Below are positions 45,457 through 54,316 of a stretch of DNA of 64,000 nt, in pieces. The position numbers and the translations under genes were made by a program. Below the pieces are notes generated by a model. It did not search any database, had not been told where the DNA came from, and worked only from the letters and a program-made list of their open reading frames with translations. Source of the DNA: Micromonospora citrea. Lineage in GTDB: Bacteria > Actinomycetota > Actinomycetes > Mycobacteriales > Micromonosporaceae. The stretch covers positions 1,838,501 to 1,902,500 of the forward strand of contig NZ_FMHZ01000002.1 in assembly GCF_900090315.1 (NCBI RefSeq), in the 5' to 3' direction. The first letter of the stretch is position 1, and each line of letters begins with the position of its first letter.

Positions 45457-46155
45457 TCAGACGTAGAGGGAGGTGAAGGGCGCCCAGGGGAGGTTGCGCA
45501 GCACCGAGAAGGCCAGCCAGGCGACGAGGAAGCCGCCGAGCGCCTTCGAGCTGAGCCGCAGCTCGGGCAGCTTCCACCCGAACGCCTGCCTCCCCGCCCA
45601 GGCGACGAAGAAGTAGGCCAGGAAGGGCAGCGCGAAGACGAAGAGGAAGTGGTGCCGGGCGGCGGCCGGCAGGTCGGCGTGCAGCACGTACCAGAGCGCC
45701 CGGGTGCCGCCGCAGCCCGGGCAGTCCAGCCCCGTGGTCAGCTTCAGCAGGCAGGTCGGCGCGGCGTCCGGCGCGGAGCGGGTGGGATCGCTGAGCAGCG
45801 CGTAGCCGATGCCGGCGGCGACGCAGCCGAGCGCGGCCAGCGGCACCGCCCAGCGAGGCGAGCGGTCGTAGAGCCGGACGACGAAGCGGGTGAGCCGGTC
45901 CGGCTCAGCCACGGGATAGGGCGGCACCGGGTAGGGCGACGCCGGATGCTGCGACGCCTGGTGGGGCGGCACCTGACCCGCCGGCCAGCCGCCCACCGGC
46001 GGGACCAGCGACCCCGCGGGCGGGACCAGCGACCCCGCGGGCGGGACCAGCGACCCCGCGGGCGGGACCGGGAAACCCTCGGGCGGGGCGTCCACCCCGC
46101 CGCCCTGCGGATGCGGCTGCGGGGCCGGCCCGTCGACGCTCGTCACGTCGCTCAC
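45457..46155 (-). CDS. DUF2752 membrane protein
   Basis: A 232-residue membrane protein with the DUF2752 motif [21 protein letters not shown] (two Cys around PGC), flanked by three or four helices; function unknown. The first about 85 residues are a Pro/Gly-rich cytoplasmic linker including three copies of PPAGSLV (21-bp coding repeat at 46011-46070) and a PYPVPPYPV stretch. GTG 46155 overlaps the stop of the upstream YcaQ-like gene (GTGA). The C-terminal segment is hydrophobic to the end (WAPFTSLYV). Confidence 0.82.
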   Translation of the reverse strand: MSDVTSVDGPAPQPHPQGGGVDAPPEGFPVPPAGSLVPPAGSLVPPAGSLVPPVGGWPAGQVPPHQASQHPASPYPVPPYPVAEPDRLTRFVVRLYDRSPRWAVPLAALGCVAAGIGYALLSDPTRSAPDAAPTCLLKLTTGLDCPGCGGTRALWYVLHADLPAAARHHFLFVFALPFLAYFFVAWAGRQAFGWKLPELRLSSKALGGFLVAWLAFSVLRNLPWAPFTSLYV

Positions 46156-47381
46156 CGTACACCGCCCACGCCCACCAGCGCGGCGGCCAGTGGCCCCGCC
46201 AGGTCGCCGGCGGCGGGCGGCGCCACCGCGTCGAGGCCGAGCCAGCCGGCGAGGCGGTGCAGCTCGGCGGCGAGCGCCAGCGCGGTCTCGCCCGGATCGG
46301 CGCCCGGCTCGAGCCAGGCGGCCGGCACCAGCAGCACGCCGGCCTTCCGGTCGGCCTTCAGGTCGACCCGGGCGGTGAACCGCTCCCCCTGAAGGAAGGG
46401 CAGCACGTAGTAACCGTAGACGCGCTGCGGCGCTGGCACGTAGATCTCGATGCGGTAGCTGAAGTCGAAGAGCCGCTCGGCGCGGGCCCGCTCCCAGACC
46501 AGCGGGTCGAACGGGCTGACCAGCGTGTTGCCGCGCACCCAGCGGGGCAGCCGCGCCCCGGCGTGCAGCCAGGCGGGCCGCTGCCAGCCCTGCACGGCGA
46601 CCGGCAGCAGCTCGCCAACCTCGACCAGCTCGGCGATCGCCTGCCGGGCGCCGGCCACCGGCAGCCGAAAGTAGTCGCGCAGCTCCGGCTCGGCGGCCAC
46701 CCCGAGGGACCGCGCGGCGATGCTCACGAGCGCGCGGTGAGCCTCCGCGTCGGTCGGCGTGGGCGCGTCGAGCACGGCGGCCGGCAGCACCCGCTCGGGC
46801 AGGTCGTAGCGGCGGGCGAACGAGGTGGTGCGCTCGGCGGCGGTCACCTCGCCGGCCCAGAAGAGGAACTCCAGCGCCCGCTTCACCGCCGACCAGTTCC
46901 ACCCCCAGTTGCCGGTCTCCCGGGGCGCGTCGTGCTCGATCTCGGCGGCGGTCAGCGGCCCGCGGGCGGCCACCTCGTCGCGGACCCAGGCGACCAGCCC
47001 GGGCTGCTCCTCGGCGATCCGGCGCATCCCGCCCCAGGAATCCGAGCGGGACCGGGCCATCCGCCAGCGCAGCGCCGGGTGCAGCCCCACGGGGACCAGC
47101 GACGCCTCGTGCCCCCAGTATTCGAACAGCTCCCGTGGGCGGCGGTAGGCCGCGGTGTCGAGCAGGGCCGTCGGGTAGGGCCCGAGGCGGCTGTAGAGCG
47201 GCAGGTAGTGCGCGCGTTGCAGCACGTTCACCGAGTCCATCTGGATGAGCCCGACCCGGTCGAGCACCCGGCGCAGGTGCCGGCGGGTGGGCGCGCCGGT
47301 GGGCGCGGGGTCGGCGAAGCCCTGGGCGGCCAGCGCGACGCGGCGTGCCTGGGCGAGCGAGAGGAATTCCGGTGCGGCCAT
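46152..47381 (-). CDS. Winged-helix DNA-binding protein of the YcaQ/AlkX family
   Basis: A 409-residue protein of the HTH_42 (DUF1006) family. Characterised members (E. coli YcaQ, Streptomyces AlkZ) are DNA glycosylases that unhook interstrand crosslinks or remove bulky alkyl adducts, often as self-resistance. The family motif QxD is in [17 protein letters not shown] (Gln47-region), with an N-terminal winged helix and later [17 protein letters not shown], which is nearly invariant. ATG 47381 has TAGGGT 8 bases upstream and no SD. No crosslinker biosynthesis genes are visible nearby. Confidence 0.87.
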   Translation of the reverse strand: MAAPEFLSLAQARRVALAAQGFADPAPTGAPTRRHLRRVLDRVGLIQMDSVNVLQRAHYLPLYSRLGPYPTALLDTAAYRRPRELFEYWGHEASLVPVGLHPALRWRMARSRSDSWGGMRRIAEEQPGLVAWVRDEVAARGPLTAAEIEHDAPRETGNWGWNWSAVKRALEFLFWAGEVTAAERTTSFARRYDLPERVLPAAVLDAPTPTDAEAHRALVSIAARSLGVAAEPELRDYFRLPVAGARQAIAELVEVGELLPVAVQGWQRPAWLHAGARLPRWVRGNTLVSPFDPLVWERARAERLFDFSYRIEIYVPAPQRVYGYYVLPFLQGERFTARVDLKADRKAGVLLVPAAWLEPGADPGETALALAAELHRLAGWLGLDAVAPPAAGDLAGPLAAALVGVGGVR

Positions 47382-47389
47382 CGTCGGGC

Positions 47390-47395
47390 ACCCTA
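47390..47395 (-). promoter_or_regulatory. Probable -10 element (TAGGGT) for the YcaQ-like gene
   Basis: Minus-strand TAGGGT ends 8 bases before ATG 47381. The divergent acetyltransferase (ATG 47460) has TAGAAC at 47448-47453, 6 bases before its own start, so both directions look leaderless. Confidence 0.4.
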
Positions 47396-47459
47396 ATCCA
47401 CGCGTACGACACCGGAGCGGACGCTGGACCGATCGCCCGCCGCGGCATAGAACAGACAC

Positions 47460-48011
47460 ATGCTCACGATCCGGCACGAGGAGCCCGAGGACGCCGAGGC
47501 GGTCGCCCGGGTGCACATCCACGGGTGGCAGGCCGGCTACGCCGGGTTCATGCCCGACGAGGTGCTGCGGCGGCTCAACGTGACGGCGTGGGCGCAGCGC
47601 CGGCGGGATGTCGGCACCGCCGACCCCGAGCACCCGTTCACCACCCTCATCGCCGAGGTCGACGGGGCCCCCGCGGGGTTCGTCACGTTCGGGCCGTACC
47701 GCAACAACCAGGACCGGGACGACCTCGACCCCACCCTGGGCGAGGTGCTGGGGATGTACGTCGAGCCGGCGCACTGGGGCGACGGCACCGCGCGGGCGCT
47801 GCTGGCGGCGGCCCGCGCCGGCCTGGCCGCGCGGGGCTGGTCCGAATACCGCGTCTGGGTGCTGGCGGACAACCACCGGGCCCGCCGGTTCTACGAGCGG
47901 GCCGGGCTGTCACCCGACGGTGAGCGGTCGACCTACCCGGTGCCCCTGGCCGGCGGGGCTGCGCCGGTCGTGCTGGTCGAGCTGCGGTACGCCGGCCGCG
48001 TCGACGGCTGA
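47460..48011 (+). CDS. GNAT family N-acetyltransferase
   Basis: A 183-residue acetyltransferase. The CoA-binding part is [20 protein letters not shown], followed by the helix-strand [20 protein letters not shown]. The N-terminal [24 protein letters not shown] is typical of the subgroup often annotated as general amino-group acetyltransferases. Substrate unknown. ATG 47460 has no SD but a TAGAAC hexamer 6 bases upstream. Its last 102 bases are overlapped in antisense by the 3' end of the GT87 gene. Confidence 0.86.
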   Translation: MLTIRHEEPEDAEAVARVHIHGWQAGYAGFMPDEVLRRLNVTAWAQRRRDVGTADPEHPFTTLIAEVDGAPAGFVTFGPYRNNQDRDDLDPTLGEVLGMYVEPAHWGDGTARALLAAARAGLAARGWSEYRVWVLADNHRARRFYERAGLSPDGERSTYPVPLAGGAAPVVLVELRYAGRVDG

Positions 48012-49247
48012 CCCGGCGGGCGTCGCCCGGCGACCGGTCCGGCCGTCGCCGCCCGGGCCACGGCTGATCCGGCCGTCGCCGCCGGAGCGGCGGATGGGCA
48101 GGAACGCCAGCAGCGCCAGGCTGATCCAGACGTACGTGTTGCTGCCGAGGAAGCCGTCGAGGCCGGTGAAGTCCTTCTCCCACGCCCAGACGATGCGGCT
48201 GATCAGGAAGCCGTACCCGACGATGGCGGCGCCCAGCAGCGCGCGGCGCCGACGCCCGCCGGCGGGCGCGGCCATGCCGTTGTCCACCAGCAGGATCAGC
48301 GCGGGCAGCAGCCAGACCAGGTGGTGCACCCAGGTGACCGGGCTGACCAGGCACATCACCGCGCCGGTCAGCGCCAGGCCGGTCGCCTCGTCGCCGGCGA
48401 CCACGGCGGCCCGGGAGCGCCACGCCCACAGCGCCAGCGTGGCGAGCACCAGCGCCAGCCAGGCCAGGGTGCTCGGGTGCTCCGGGTTCAGCCGGGCCAC
48501 CACGCCGCGCAGCGACTGGTTGGAGACGAACGCCAGCTCGCCCACCCGGCCGGTGTTCCACAGCGCCTCGGTCCAGAACTCCCGCGAGGCGTCGGGGAAG
48601 AGCGCGGCGGCCAGCAGCGTCGCCCCGGCCGCAGCGGCCATCGAGGTGACCGCGGCCCGCCAGCGCCGGGTGACCAGCAGGTAGACGATGAAGATGCCCG
48701 GGGTCAGCTTGATCGCGGTGGCCAGGCCGATGCCGACACCGGCCCAGCGGCTGCCGGCCGGCAGCAGCCGGAGCAGGTCGACCGCGACCAGGAAGAGCAG
48801 CAGCATGTTGACCTGGCCGAAGTTGACCGTCTCGCGCATCGGCTCGTACGCGGCGGCCAGGCAGAGCGCCACGGCGAGGGCGAACCAGCGGGTCCAGCCG
48901 GCCCGGCGGGAGATCGGGTCGACCAGCCACCAGAAGAGCACGGCGGTGACGACCACGCTGGCGGCCACGCTCACCACGATCGCCGCAGTCCAGGGCAGGT
49001 ACGCCATCGGCAGCATGACCAGGGCGGCGAAGGGCGGATAGGTGAAGCCGTACTGGGTGCCGGGCTTGAGGAAGTCGTAGATCTCCCCGCCGTCGTGCAC
49101 CCACCAGGTCAGCGCGCCGTAGTAGACCTTGAGGTCGAAGAAGCCGTGCCGGACGGCCGCCACGGACAGGAACGCGGTCACCGCCACGGCGAGCGCGACC
49201 ACGCCGACGACCTGCTGGATCGTCCGTCGGGGACCCTGCGCCACCAT
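47910..49247 (-). CDS. GT87 (DUF2029) family membrane mannosyltransferase-like protein
   Basis: A 445-residue polytopic protein with about ten helices. It matches the DUF2029/GT87 family of polyprenyl-phosphomannose-dependent mannosyltransferases of actinobacteria. DLKVYYGALTWWVHDGGEIYDF holds the first extracellular acidic site, and TYPPFAALVMLPMAYLP and NFGQVNMLLLFLVAVDLLRL are typical. The end acceptor is unknown. The last 55 residues are Gly/Arg-rich and read through the 3' end of the convergent acetyltransferase before reaching a stop. ATG 49247 is preceded by GAGGGAGG; GTG 49244 is nearly as good. Confidence 0.85.
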   Translation of the reverse strand: MVAQGPRRTIQQVVGVVALAVAVTAFLSVAAVRHGFFDLKVYYGALTWWVHDGGEIYDFLKPGTQYGFTYPPFAALVMLPMAYLPWTAAIVVSVAASVVVTAVLFWWLVDPISRRAGWTRWFALAVALCLAAAYEPMRETVNFGQVNMLLLFLVAVDLLRLLPAGSRWAGVGIGLATAIKLTPGIFIVYLLVTRRWRAAVTSMAAAAGATLLAAALFPDASREFWTEALWNTGRVGELAFVSNQSLRGVVARLNPEHPSTLAWLALVLATLALWAWRSRAAVVAGDEATGLALTGAVMCLVSPVTWVHHLVWLLPALILLVDNGMAAPAGGRRRRALLGAAIVGYGFLISRIVWAWEKDFTGLDGFLGSNTYVWISLALLAFLPIRRSGGDGRISRGPGGDGRTGRRATPAGSAVDAAGVPQLDQHDRRSPAGQGHRVGRPLTVG

Positions 49248-49265
49248 CGCCTCCCTCGCCCTGCG

Positions 49266-49271
49266 TAGGCT
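49266..49271 (+). promoter_or_regulatory. Probable -10 element (TAGGCT) for the acetyltransferase gene at 49280
   Basis: TAGGCT is 8 bases before ATG 49280 within a 32-bp divergent gap that has no SD on the plus strand. Confidence 0.4.
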
Positions 49272-49279
49272 TCCGTCCC

Positions 49280-49936
49280 ATGGCTCTCGGGTACGTCCGC
49301 CCGGCGCGTCCGGAAGACGCCGGCGAGATCGCACGCATCCAGCTCGCGACCTGGCGGGTCGCCTATCGCCGGATCCTGCCCCGGCACGTGCTCGACAACT
49401 TGGACGAGGCGTATCTCGCCCGGCGGTGGAGCGCGGCGGTGCAGGAGCCGCCCTCGGCCACCCACCGGGTGCTGGTCGCCGTCGAACAGGCCGAGCAATC
49501 CTATCTGGTGGGGTTCGCCGCCTCCGGTCCGGCCGACGCCGAGGCGCTCGCCCCGGGAGAGCCGGCCGAGGCGCTCGGCCCGGACGTGGCGGCGGTGACG
49601 GACCTGCTGGTGGAGCCGCGCTGGGGGCGGCGCGGGCACGGCAGCCGGCTGCTCGCCGCGACCGTGGACCTGTGGCGCGCCGACGGGTTCGGCCGGGCGG
49701 TGGCGTGGTCGTTCGACGGCGACGAGGCGACCCGGAGGTTCCTCACCAGCACCGGCTGGGAGCCCGACGGCGCGGCGCGCGCCCTGGACGTGGACGACAT
49801 GCTCGTCCCGCAGGTGCGCCTGCACGTGGCGGTGCCGACGGAGGCGGATCCGGCGGACGCGACGCCCGCGGAGGCGACGCTCCCGGACGCCCCGCCCGCC
49901 GGCCCGGTGCCCCCGCCGGCTGCCCCCGCGGACTGA
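49280..49936 (+). CDS. GNAT family N-acetyltransferase with Pro/Ala tail
   Basis: A 218-residue acetyltransferase: RPARPEDAGEIARIQLATWRVAYRRIL at the N-terminus (quoted in two overlapping blocks of the family), the CoA loop VEPRWGRRGHGSRLLAATV, and AWSFDGDEATRRFLTSTGW. The C-terminal 40 residues are low-complexity Ala/Pro/Asp and probably unstructured. Only 32 bases separate it from the divergent GT87 gene. TAGGCT at 49266-49271 lies 8 bases before the ATG, again the leaderless pattern. Confidence 0.85.
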   Translation: MALGYVRPARPEDAGEIARIQLATWRVAYRRILPRHVLDNLDEAYLARRWSAAVQEPPSATHRVLVAVEQAEQSYLVGFAASGPADAEALAPGEPAEALGPDVAAVTDLLVEPRWGRRGHGSRLLAATVDLWRADGFGRAVAWSFDGDEATRRFLTSTGWEPDGAARALDVDDMLVPQVRLHVAVPTEADPADATPAEATLPDAPPAGPVPPPAAPAD

Positions 49937-49987
49937 CGACACGGTCCCGGCGGGCCCGGATCCCCCGACGGTGTCGGGGGCGTCGCC

Positions 49988-49993
49988 TACGGT
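49988..49993 (+). promoter_or_regulatory. Probable -10 element (TACGGT) for the ECF sigma factor
   Basis: TACGGT is 6 bases before ATG 50000 and no SD is present, which fits a leaderless mRNA. Confidence 0.4.
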
Positions 49994-49999
49994 GGCCTC

Positions 50000-51055
50000 A
50001 TGACCGCAGCGACGGCGACCAGCGGGGCGGGCGTGACCGACGGCGAGCGGGCCGGCCGTGACCCCGACGGCGCGACCCGGGCAGCCGACGCGACGCTGGA
50101 GCGGCACCGGGTCGAGCTGACGGGCTACTGCTACCGGATGCTCGGCTCGATCTTCGACGCCGAGGACGCGGTGCAGGAGACGATGCTGCGCGCCTGGCGC
50201 GGGCGCGACGGCTTCCAGGCCCGGTCCTCCACCCGCACGTGGCTCTACCGCATCGCCACCAACGTCTGCCTCGACCAGTTGCGGGGGCGCGCCCGGCGGG
50301 CCCTGCCGACGGAGTTCGGCGAGCCGGACGCCCCGGTCGCCGCCGCGTTGGGCGCGTCGACGCCCGACCGCTGGGTGGGGCCCGCCCCCGACGCGGCGGT
50401 GCTGCCCGCTGGCGACCCGGCGGCGGTGGTCGAGTCCCGCGAGTCGGTCCGGCTGGCGTTCGTGGCCGCGCTGCAACACCTGCCGCCCCGGCAGCGGGCG
50501 GTGCTGATCCTGCGCGACGTGCTGCGTTGGCGGGCCGACGAGACCGCCGAGTTGACCGGCGCCACCGTCGCCGCGGTCAACAGCGCGCTCCAGCGGGCCC
50601 GCGCGACGATGGCCGCCCGCGAGGACGTGCCGGGCGCGCCGCTCGACCAGCGGCAGCGCGACCTGCTCGACCGCTACGTCGACAGCTTCGAGCGCTACGA
50701 CGTCGACTCGCTCGTCGCGCTGCTGCGGGAGGACGCGGTGCAGAGCATGCCGCCGTTCGCGCTGTGGCTGCGCGGCCCCGTGGACATCGCCCGGTGGATG
50801 CTCGGCCCGGGCGCCGGGTGCCACGGCTCGCGGCTGGTCCCGGTCTCCGCCAACGGCGGCGCCGCCTTCGGTCACTACCGCCCCGACCCCGCCGGCGGGC
50901 ACCGACCGTTCGGAATCATCCTGCCGGCCGCCTCGGCGGGGCGGATCGTGCGGCTCACCCATTTCCTCACCCCGGAGCTCTTCCCGGTGTTCGGCCTGCC
51001 GCCGCGCCTGGGTCCCCGGCCCGGTGACCCCCGTTCCGGGCGCCCGGAGCGATGA
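50000..51055 (+). CDS. ECF sigma factor with C-terminal SnoaL-like domain
   Basis: A 351-residue sigma-70 family factor. Region 2 (LTGYCYRMLGSIFDAEDAVQ then ETMLRAWRGRDGF) and region 4 (LPPRQRAVLILRDVLRWRAD) flank a long Pro/Ala linker (about 105-150). The C-terminal 120 residues (LLDRYVDSFERYDVDSLVAL) form a SnoaL-like domain, the fused regulator of the SigG/ECF56-type group, in place of an anti-sigma factor. Such factors are usually followed by a VOC protein, as here (gene at 51111). The target regulon is unknown. Confidence 0.87.
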   Translation: MTAATATSGAGVTDGERAGRDPDGATRAADATLERHRVELTGYCYRMLGSIFDAEDAVQETMLRAWRGRDGFQARSSTRTWLYRIATNVCLDQLRGRARRALPTEFGEPDAPVAAALGASTPDRWVGPAPDAAVLPAGDPAAVVESRESVRLAFVAALQHLPPRQRAVLILRDVLRWRADETAELTGATVAAVNSALQRARATMAAREDVPGAPLDQRQRDLLDRYVDSFERYDVDSLVALLREDAVQSMPPFALWLRGPVDIARWMLGPGAGCHGSRLVPVSANGGAAFGHYRPDPAGGHRPFGIILPAASAGRIVRLTHFLTPELFPVFGLPPRLGPRPGDPRSGRPER

Positions 51056-51110
51056 GTTCCGGCCCGTTCGACCGTCCACCCCCGCGTACGCCAAGACGAG
51101 GAGGAGAGGC

Positions 51111-51491
51111 ATGTTCACGGACACGAGGGCGATGAGCAGCTTCGCGGTCGACGACGTCGACCGGGCACAGCGGTTCTACGCCGACACGCTCGGCCTGCGG
51201 GTGTCGCGCGACGACGCGATGGGCGGCATGCTGACGCTGCACGTCGCCGGCGACCGCGACATCCTGGTCTATCCGAAGGACGACCACGTCCCGGCGACCT
51301 ACACGGTGCTCAACTTCCCGGTCGACGACGTCGACCGGGCCGTCGACGAGTTGGCCGGGCGCGGGGTGCGGTTCGAGCGCTACCCCGGCATGCCGCAGGA
51401 CGAGAAGGGCGTCATGCGCGACAACGGTCCGTCGATCGCCTGGTTCACCGACCCGGCCGGCAACATCCTGTCGGTGCTGGAGGAGGGCTGA
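51111..51491 (+). CDS. VOC (glyoxalase/bleomycin-resistance) superfamily protein
   Basis: A 126-residue vicinal-oxygen-chelate protein. Two beta-alpha-beta-beta-beta modules can be seen (FAVDDVDRAQRFYADTLGL and FPVDDVDRAVDELAGRG), and the ending SIAWFTDPAGNILSVLEE supplies a conserved Glu, often a metal ligand. Full metal-binding is not certain. ATG 51111 is preceded by GAGGAGAGG. It lies 55 bases after the ECF sigma gene and is probably co-transcribed. Substrate unknown. Confidence 0.84.
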   Translation: MFTDTRAMSSFAVDDVDRAQRFYADTLGLRVSRDDAMGGMLTLHVAGDRDILVYPKDDHVPATYTVLNFPVDDVDRAVDELAGRGVRFERYPGMPQDEKGVMRDNGPSIAWFTDPAGNILSVLEEG

Positions 51492-51502
51492 CGACGTCGG
51501 GG

Positions 51503-51976
51503 TCAGGCCGGGCGCAGCTCGGCGACGACCTCGTCGTCCTCCATCACTCCGGTGGGGACGAAGCCGAGGCTGGCGTAGAGCCGGGCGGCCGAGGCGTTGT
51601 CGGGGTGGTAGGAGAGCCGTACGGGATGACCGCCGTCCTGGTCGGCCAGCCACCCGGCGAGGGTGCGCACGACCGCCCGGCCGACGCCCCGGTCCTGCTG
51701 GGGCGCGTCGATCACCATGCCGCCGATCCAGCGCGAGCCGTCGTCGTCCACGCCCCACATGACGTGTCCGGCGACCGTCTCGTCCGCGTACACGGCGAGC
51801 GAGGTCCACACGTCGGAGCGTTCGGTCAGCAGCAGGTAGCGGGCGGCCAGCGCCGCCACCCATTCGCGCTGGTCGTCGCGGGGGGCGACGTCGGCCACCG
51901 CCCGCCAGTTGTCGTCGTCGACCGGGCGCAGGGTGATCCTGCGGCCGGCGCGGTCGAGGAGCCCCGAGTCGATCAC
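51503..51976 (-). CDS. GNAT family N-acetyltransferase (spermidine-acetyltransferase-like)
   Basis: A 157-residue acetyltransferase with ITLRPVDDDNWRAVADVAP at the N-terminus, typical of the group near polyamine acetyltransferases. The CoA loop is DRGVGRAVVRTLAGWL and the end YHPDNASAARLYASLGF. Substrate cannot be told. GTG 51976 is 6 bases after TAGGCT (minus 51983-51988) and has no SD. Convergent with the VOC gene (11-bp gap). Confidence 0.84.
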   Translation of the reverse strand: MIDSGLLDRAGRRITLRPVDDDNWRAVADVAPRDDQREWVAALAARYLLLTERSDVWTSLAVYADETVAGHVMWGVDDDGSRWIGGMVIDAPQQDRGVGRAVVRTLAGWLADQDGGHPVRLSYHPDNASAARLYASLGFVPTGVMEDDEVVAELRPA

Positions 51977-51982
51977 CCGGGC

Positions 51983-51988
51983 AGCCTA
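51983..51988 (-). promoter_or_regulatory. Probable -10 element (TAGGCT) for the acetyltransferase gene at 51976
   Basis: The minus-strand hexamer TAGGCT ends 6 bases before GTG 51976, with no SD in between. Confidence 0.4.
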
Positions 51989-52025
51989 GGGGCCGCCCGG
52001 GGACCACGCCACCGGGATTCCCCGA

Positions 52026-52841
<816 letters not shown>

Positions 52842-54269
52842 TCAGCGGGTGGAGAAGTCGTCCCGCCCGAAGGGCCCGACCACGGCCAACGACATCGGGC
52901 GGCCGAGCAGCTCGGCGGCGAGGGCGTTGACGTCGGCCACGGTGACCGCGTCGACCCGGCTGAGCAGCTCGTCGACGGGCATCAGGTCGCCGTAGAGCAG
53001 CTCGCCCTTGGCCAGCCGGCTCATCCGCGAGCCCGTGTCCTCCAGGCCCAGCACGAAGGAGCCCTTGCTCATCCCCTTGCCCCGCGCCACCTCGGCCTCG
53101 GTGAGACCGTCGGCGGCCACCCGGGCCAGCTCGGCCCGGGTCAGCTCCAGCACCTCGTCCACCTTGCCGGGCGCGCAGCCGGCGTAGACCGCGAAGAGGC
53201 CGCTGTCGGCGTACTGGCTGGCGTAGGAGTAGACCGAGTAGGCGAGGCCGCGCTGCTCCCGGATCTCTTGGAACAGCCGGCTGGACATGCCCCCGCCGAG
53301 GACGTTGTTGAGCACGCCGAGGGCGAACCGGCGGTCGTCGAGCCGGTCGATGCCGGGGCAGCCGAGGATGACGTGCGCCTGCTCGGTCTCCTTCGGCTCC
53401 ACCAGCGTGGTGGCGGGCTTCGTGCGTACCGCCGGGGTGCTCGACCGGTGCGGCGCGGGCGACGCCGGGTCGGTGTCCAGCGGGGTGCCGCGCAGCGCCT
53501 GGCGGACGAGCTTGACCACGGCGGCGTGGTCCAGGTTGCCGGCGGCGGCGATGACGATCTGCGGGGCGGTGTAGCGACGGCGGTAGAAGCCCTGGATCTG
53601 CCGCCGGGTCATCGGGGTGACCGTCTCCTCGGTGCCGGAGATCAGCCGGCCCAGCGGGTGGTCGCCGTACACCGCCCGGGCGAAGAGGTCGTGCACCTCG
53701 TCGCCCGGCTCGTCGTCGTGCATGGCGATCTCTTCGAGGATCACGCCCCGCTCGGTCTCCACGTCGGCCGGGTCCAGCACCGAGTCGGCGACGAGGTCGC
53801 ACATCACGTCGATGGCCAGCGGCAGGTCCTCGTCCAGCACGCGGGCGTAGTAGCAGGTGTATTCCTTGGTGGTGAAGGCGTTGGTCTCGCCGCCCACCGC
53901 CTCGATCCCGGAGGAGATGTCCAGCGCGCTGCGCTTGTTGGTGCCCTTGAACAGCAGGTGCTCCAGGAAGTGCGCGGCGCCGGCCTGCGGGCCGGTCTCG
54001 TCGCGGGAGCCGACGGCCACCCAGATGCCGAACGACACGCTGCGCATCGCCGGGATCGCCTCGGTCAGCACGCGCAGGCCGCTGGGCAGCACGGTACGGC
54101 GTACCGTGCCGCCCAGCGGGTCGTCGCTGATCGTCCGGGTCACCGCCCGGGAGGCGCCGCCGGAGCGGGCCGTCCCGGCGGCGCGGTGGGACGCCCCCGC
54201 AGGAACCGGGAACGCCGCCACCCCCCGTCGATCCGGCGGAAACGGCGCACGAAGGGCGGCCCGACTCAC
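52842..54269 (-). CDS. M16 family zinc metallopeptidase
   Basis: A 475-residue peptidase of the mitochondrial processing peptidase/insulinase family. The inverted zinc motif HxxEH is HFLEHLLFKGT (about residues 100-110), and the third ligand Glu is in ERGVILEEIAMHDDE. The second half (about 260-470) is the inactive M16 domain with GLAYSVYSYASQYAD and GGGMSSRLFQEIREQRG. Substrates in actinobacteria are unknown. The first 45 residues are an Ala/Arg-rich extension; GTG 54269 has GGGAG at 6 bases. Between pnp and dapB, a conserved order in actinobacteria. Confidence 0.9.
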   Translation of the reverse strand: MSRAALRAPFPPDRRGVAAFPVPAGASHRAAGTARSGGASRAVTRTISDDPLGGTVRRTVLPSGLRVLTEAIPAMRSVSFGIWVAVGSRDETGPQAGAAHFLEHLLFKGTNKRSALDISSGIEAVGGETNAFTTKEYTCYYARVLDEDLPLAIDVMCDLVADSVLDPADVETERGVILEEIAMHDDEPGDEVHDLFARAVYGDHPLGRLISGTEETVTPMTRRQIQGFYRRRYTAPQIVIAAAGNLDHAAVVKLVRQALRGTPLDTDPASPAPHRSSTPAVRTKPATTLVEPKETEQAHVILGCPGIDRLDDRRFALGVLNNVLGGGMSSRLFQEIREQRGLAYSVYSYASQYADSGLFAVYAGCAPGKVDEVLELTRAELARVAADGLTEAEVARGKGMSKGSFVLGLEDTGSRMSRLAKGELLYGDLMPVDELLSRVDAVTVADVNALAAELLGRPMSLAVVGPFGRDDFSTR

Positions 54270-54316
54270 GTGTTGCTCCCAGATCGACGAGGGGTGGGTG
54301 GTGCGATTGCCAGACG

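Noticed and set aside
45089..45466. Open frame of about 125 codons through the GC-rich repeats
   Set aside because: Encodes only repeat-derived Arg/Ala/Gly sequence and lacks an SD.
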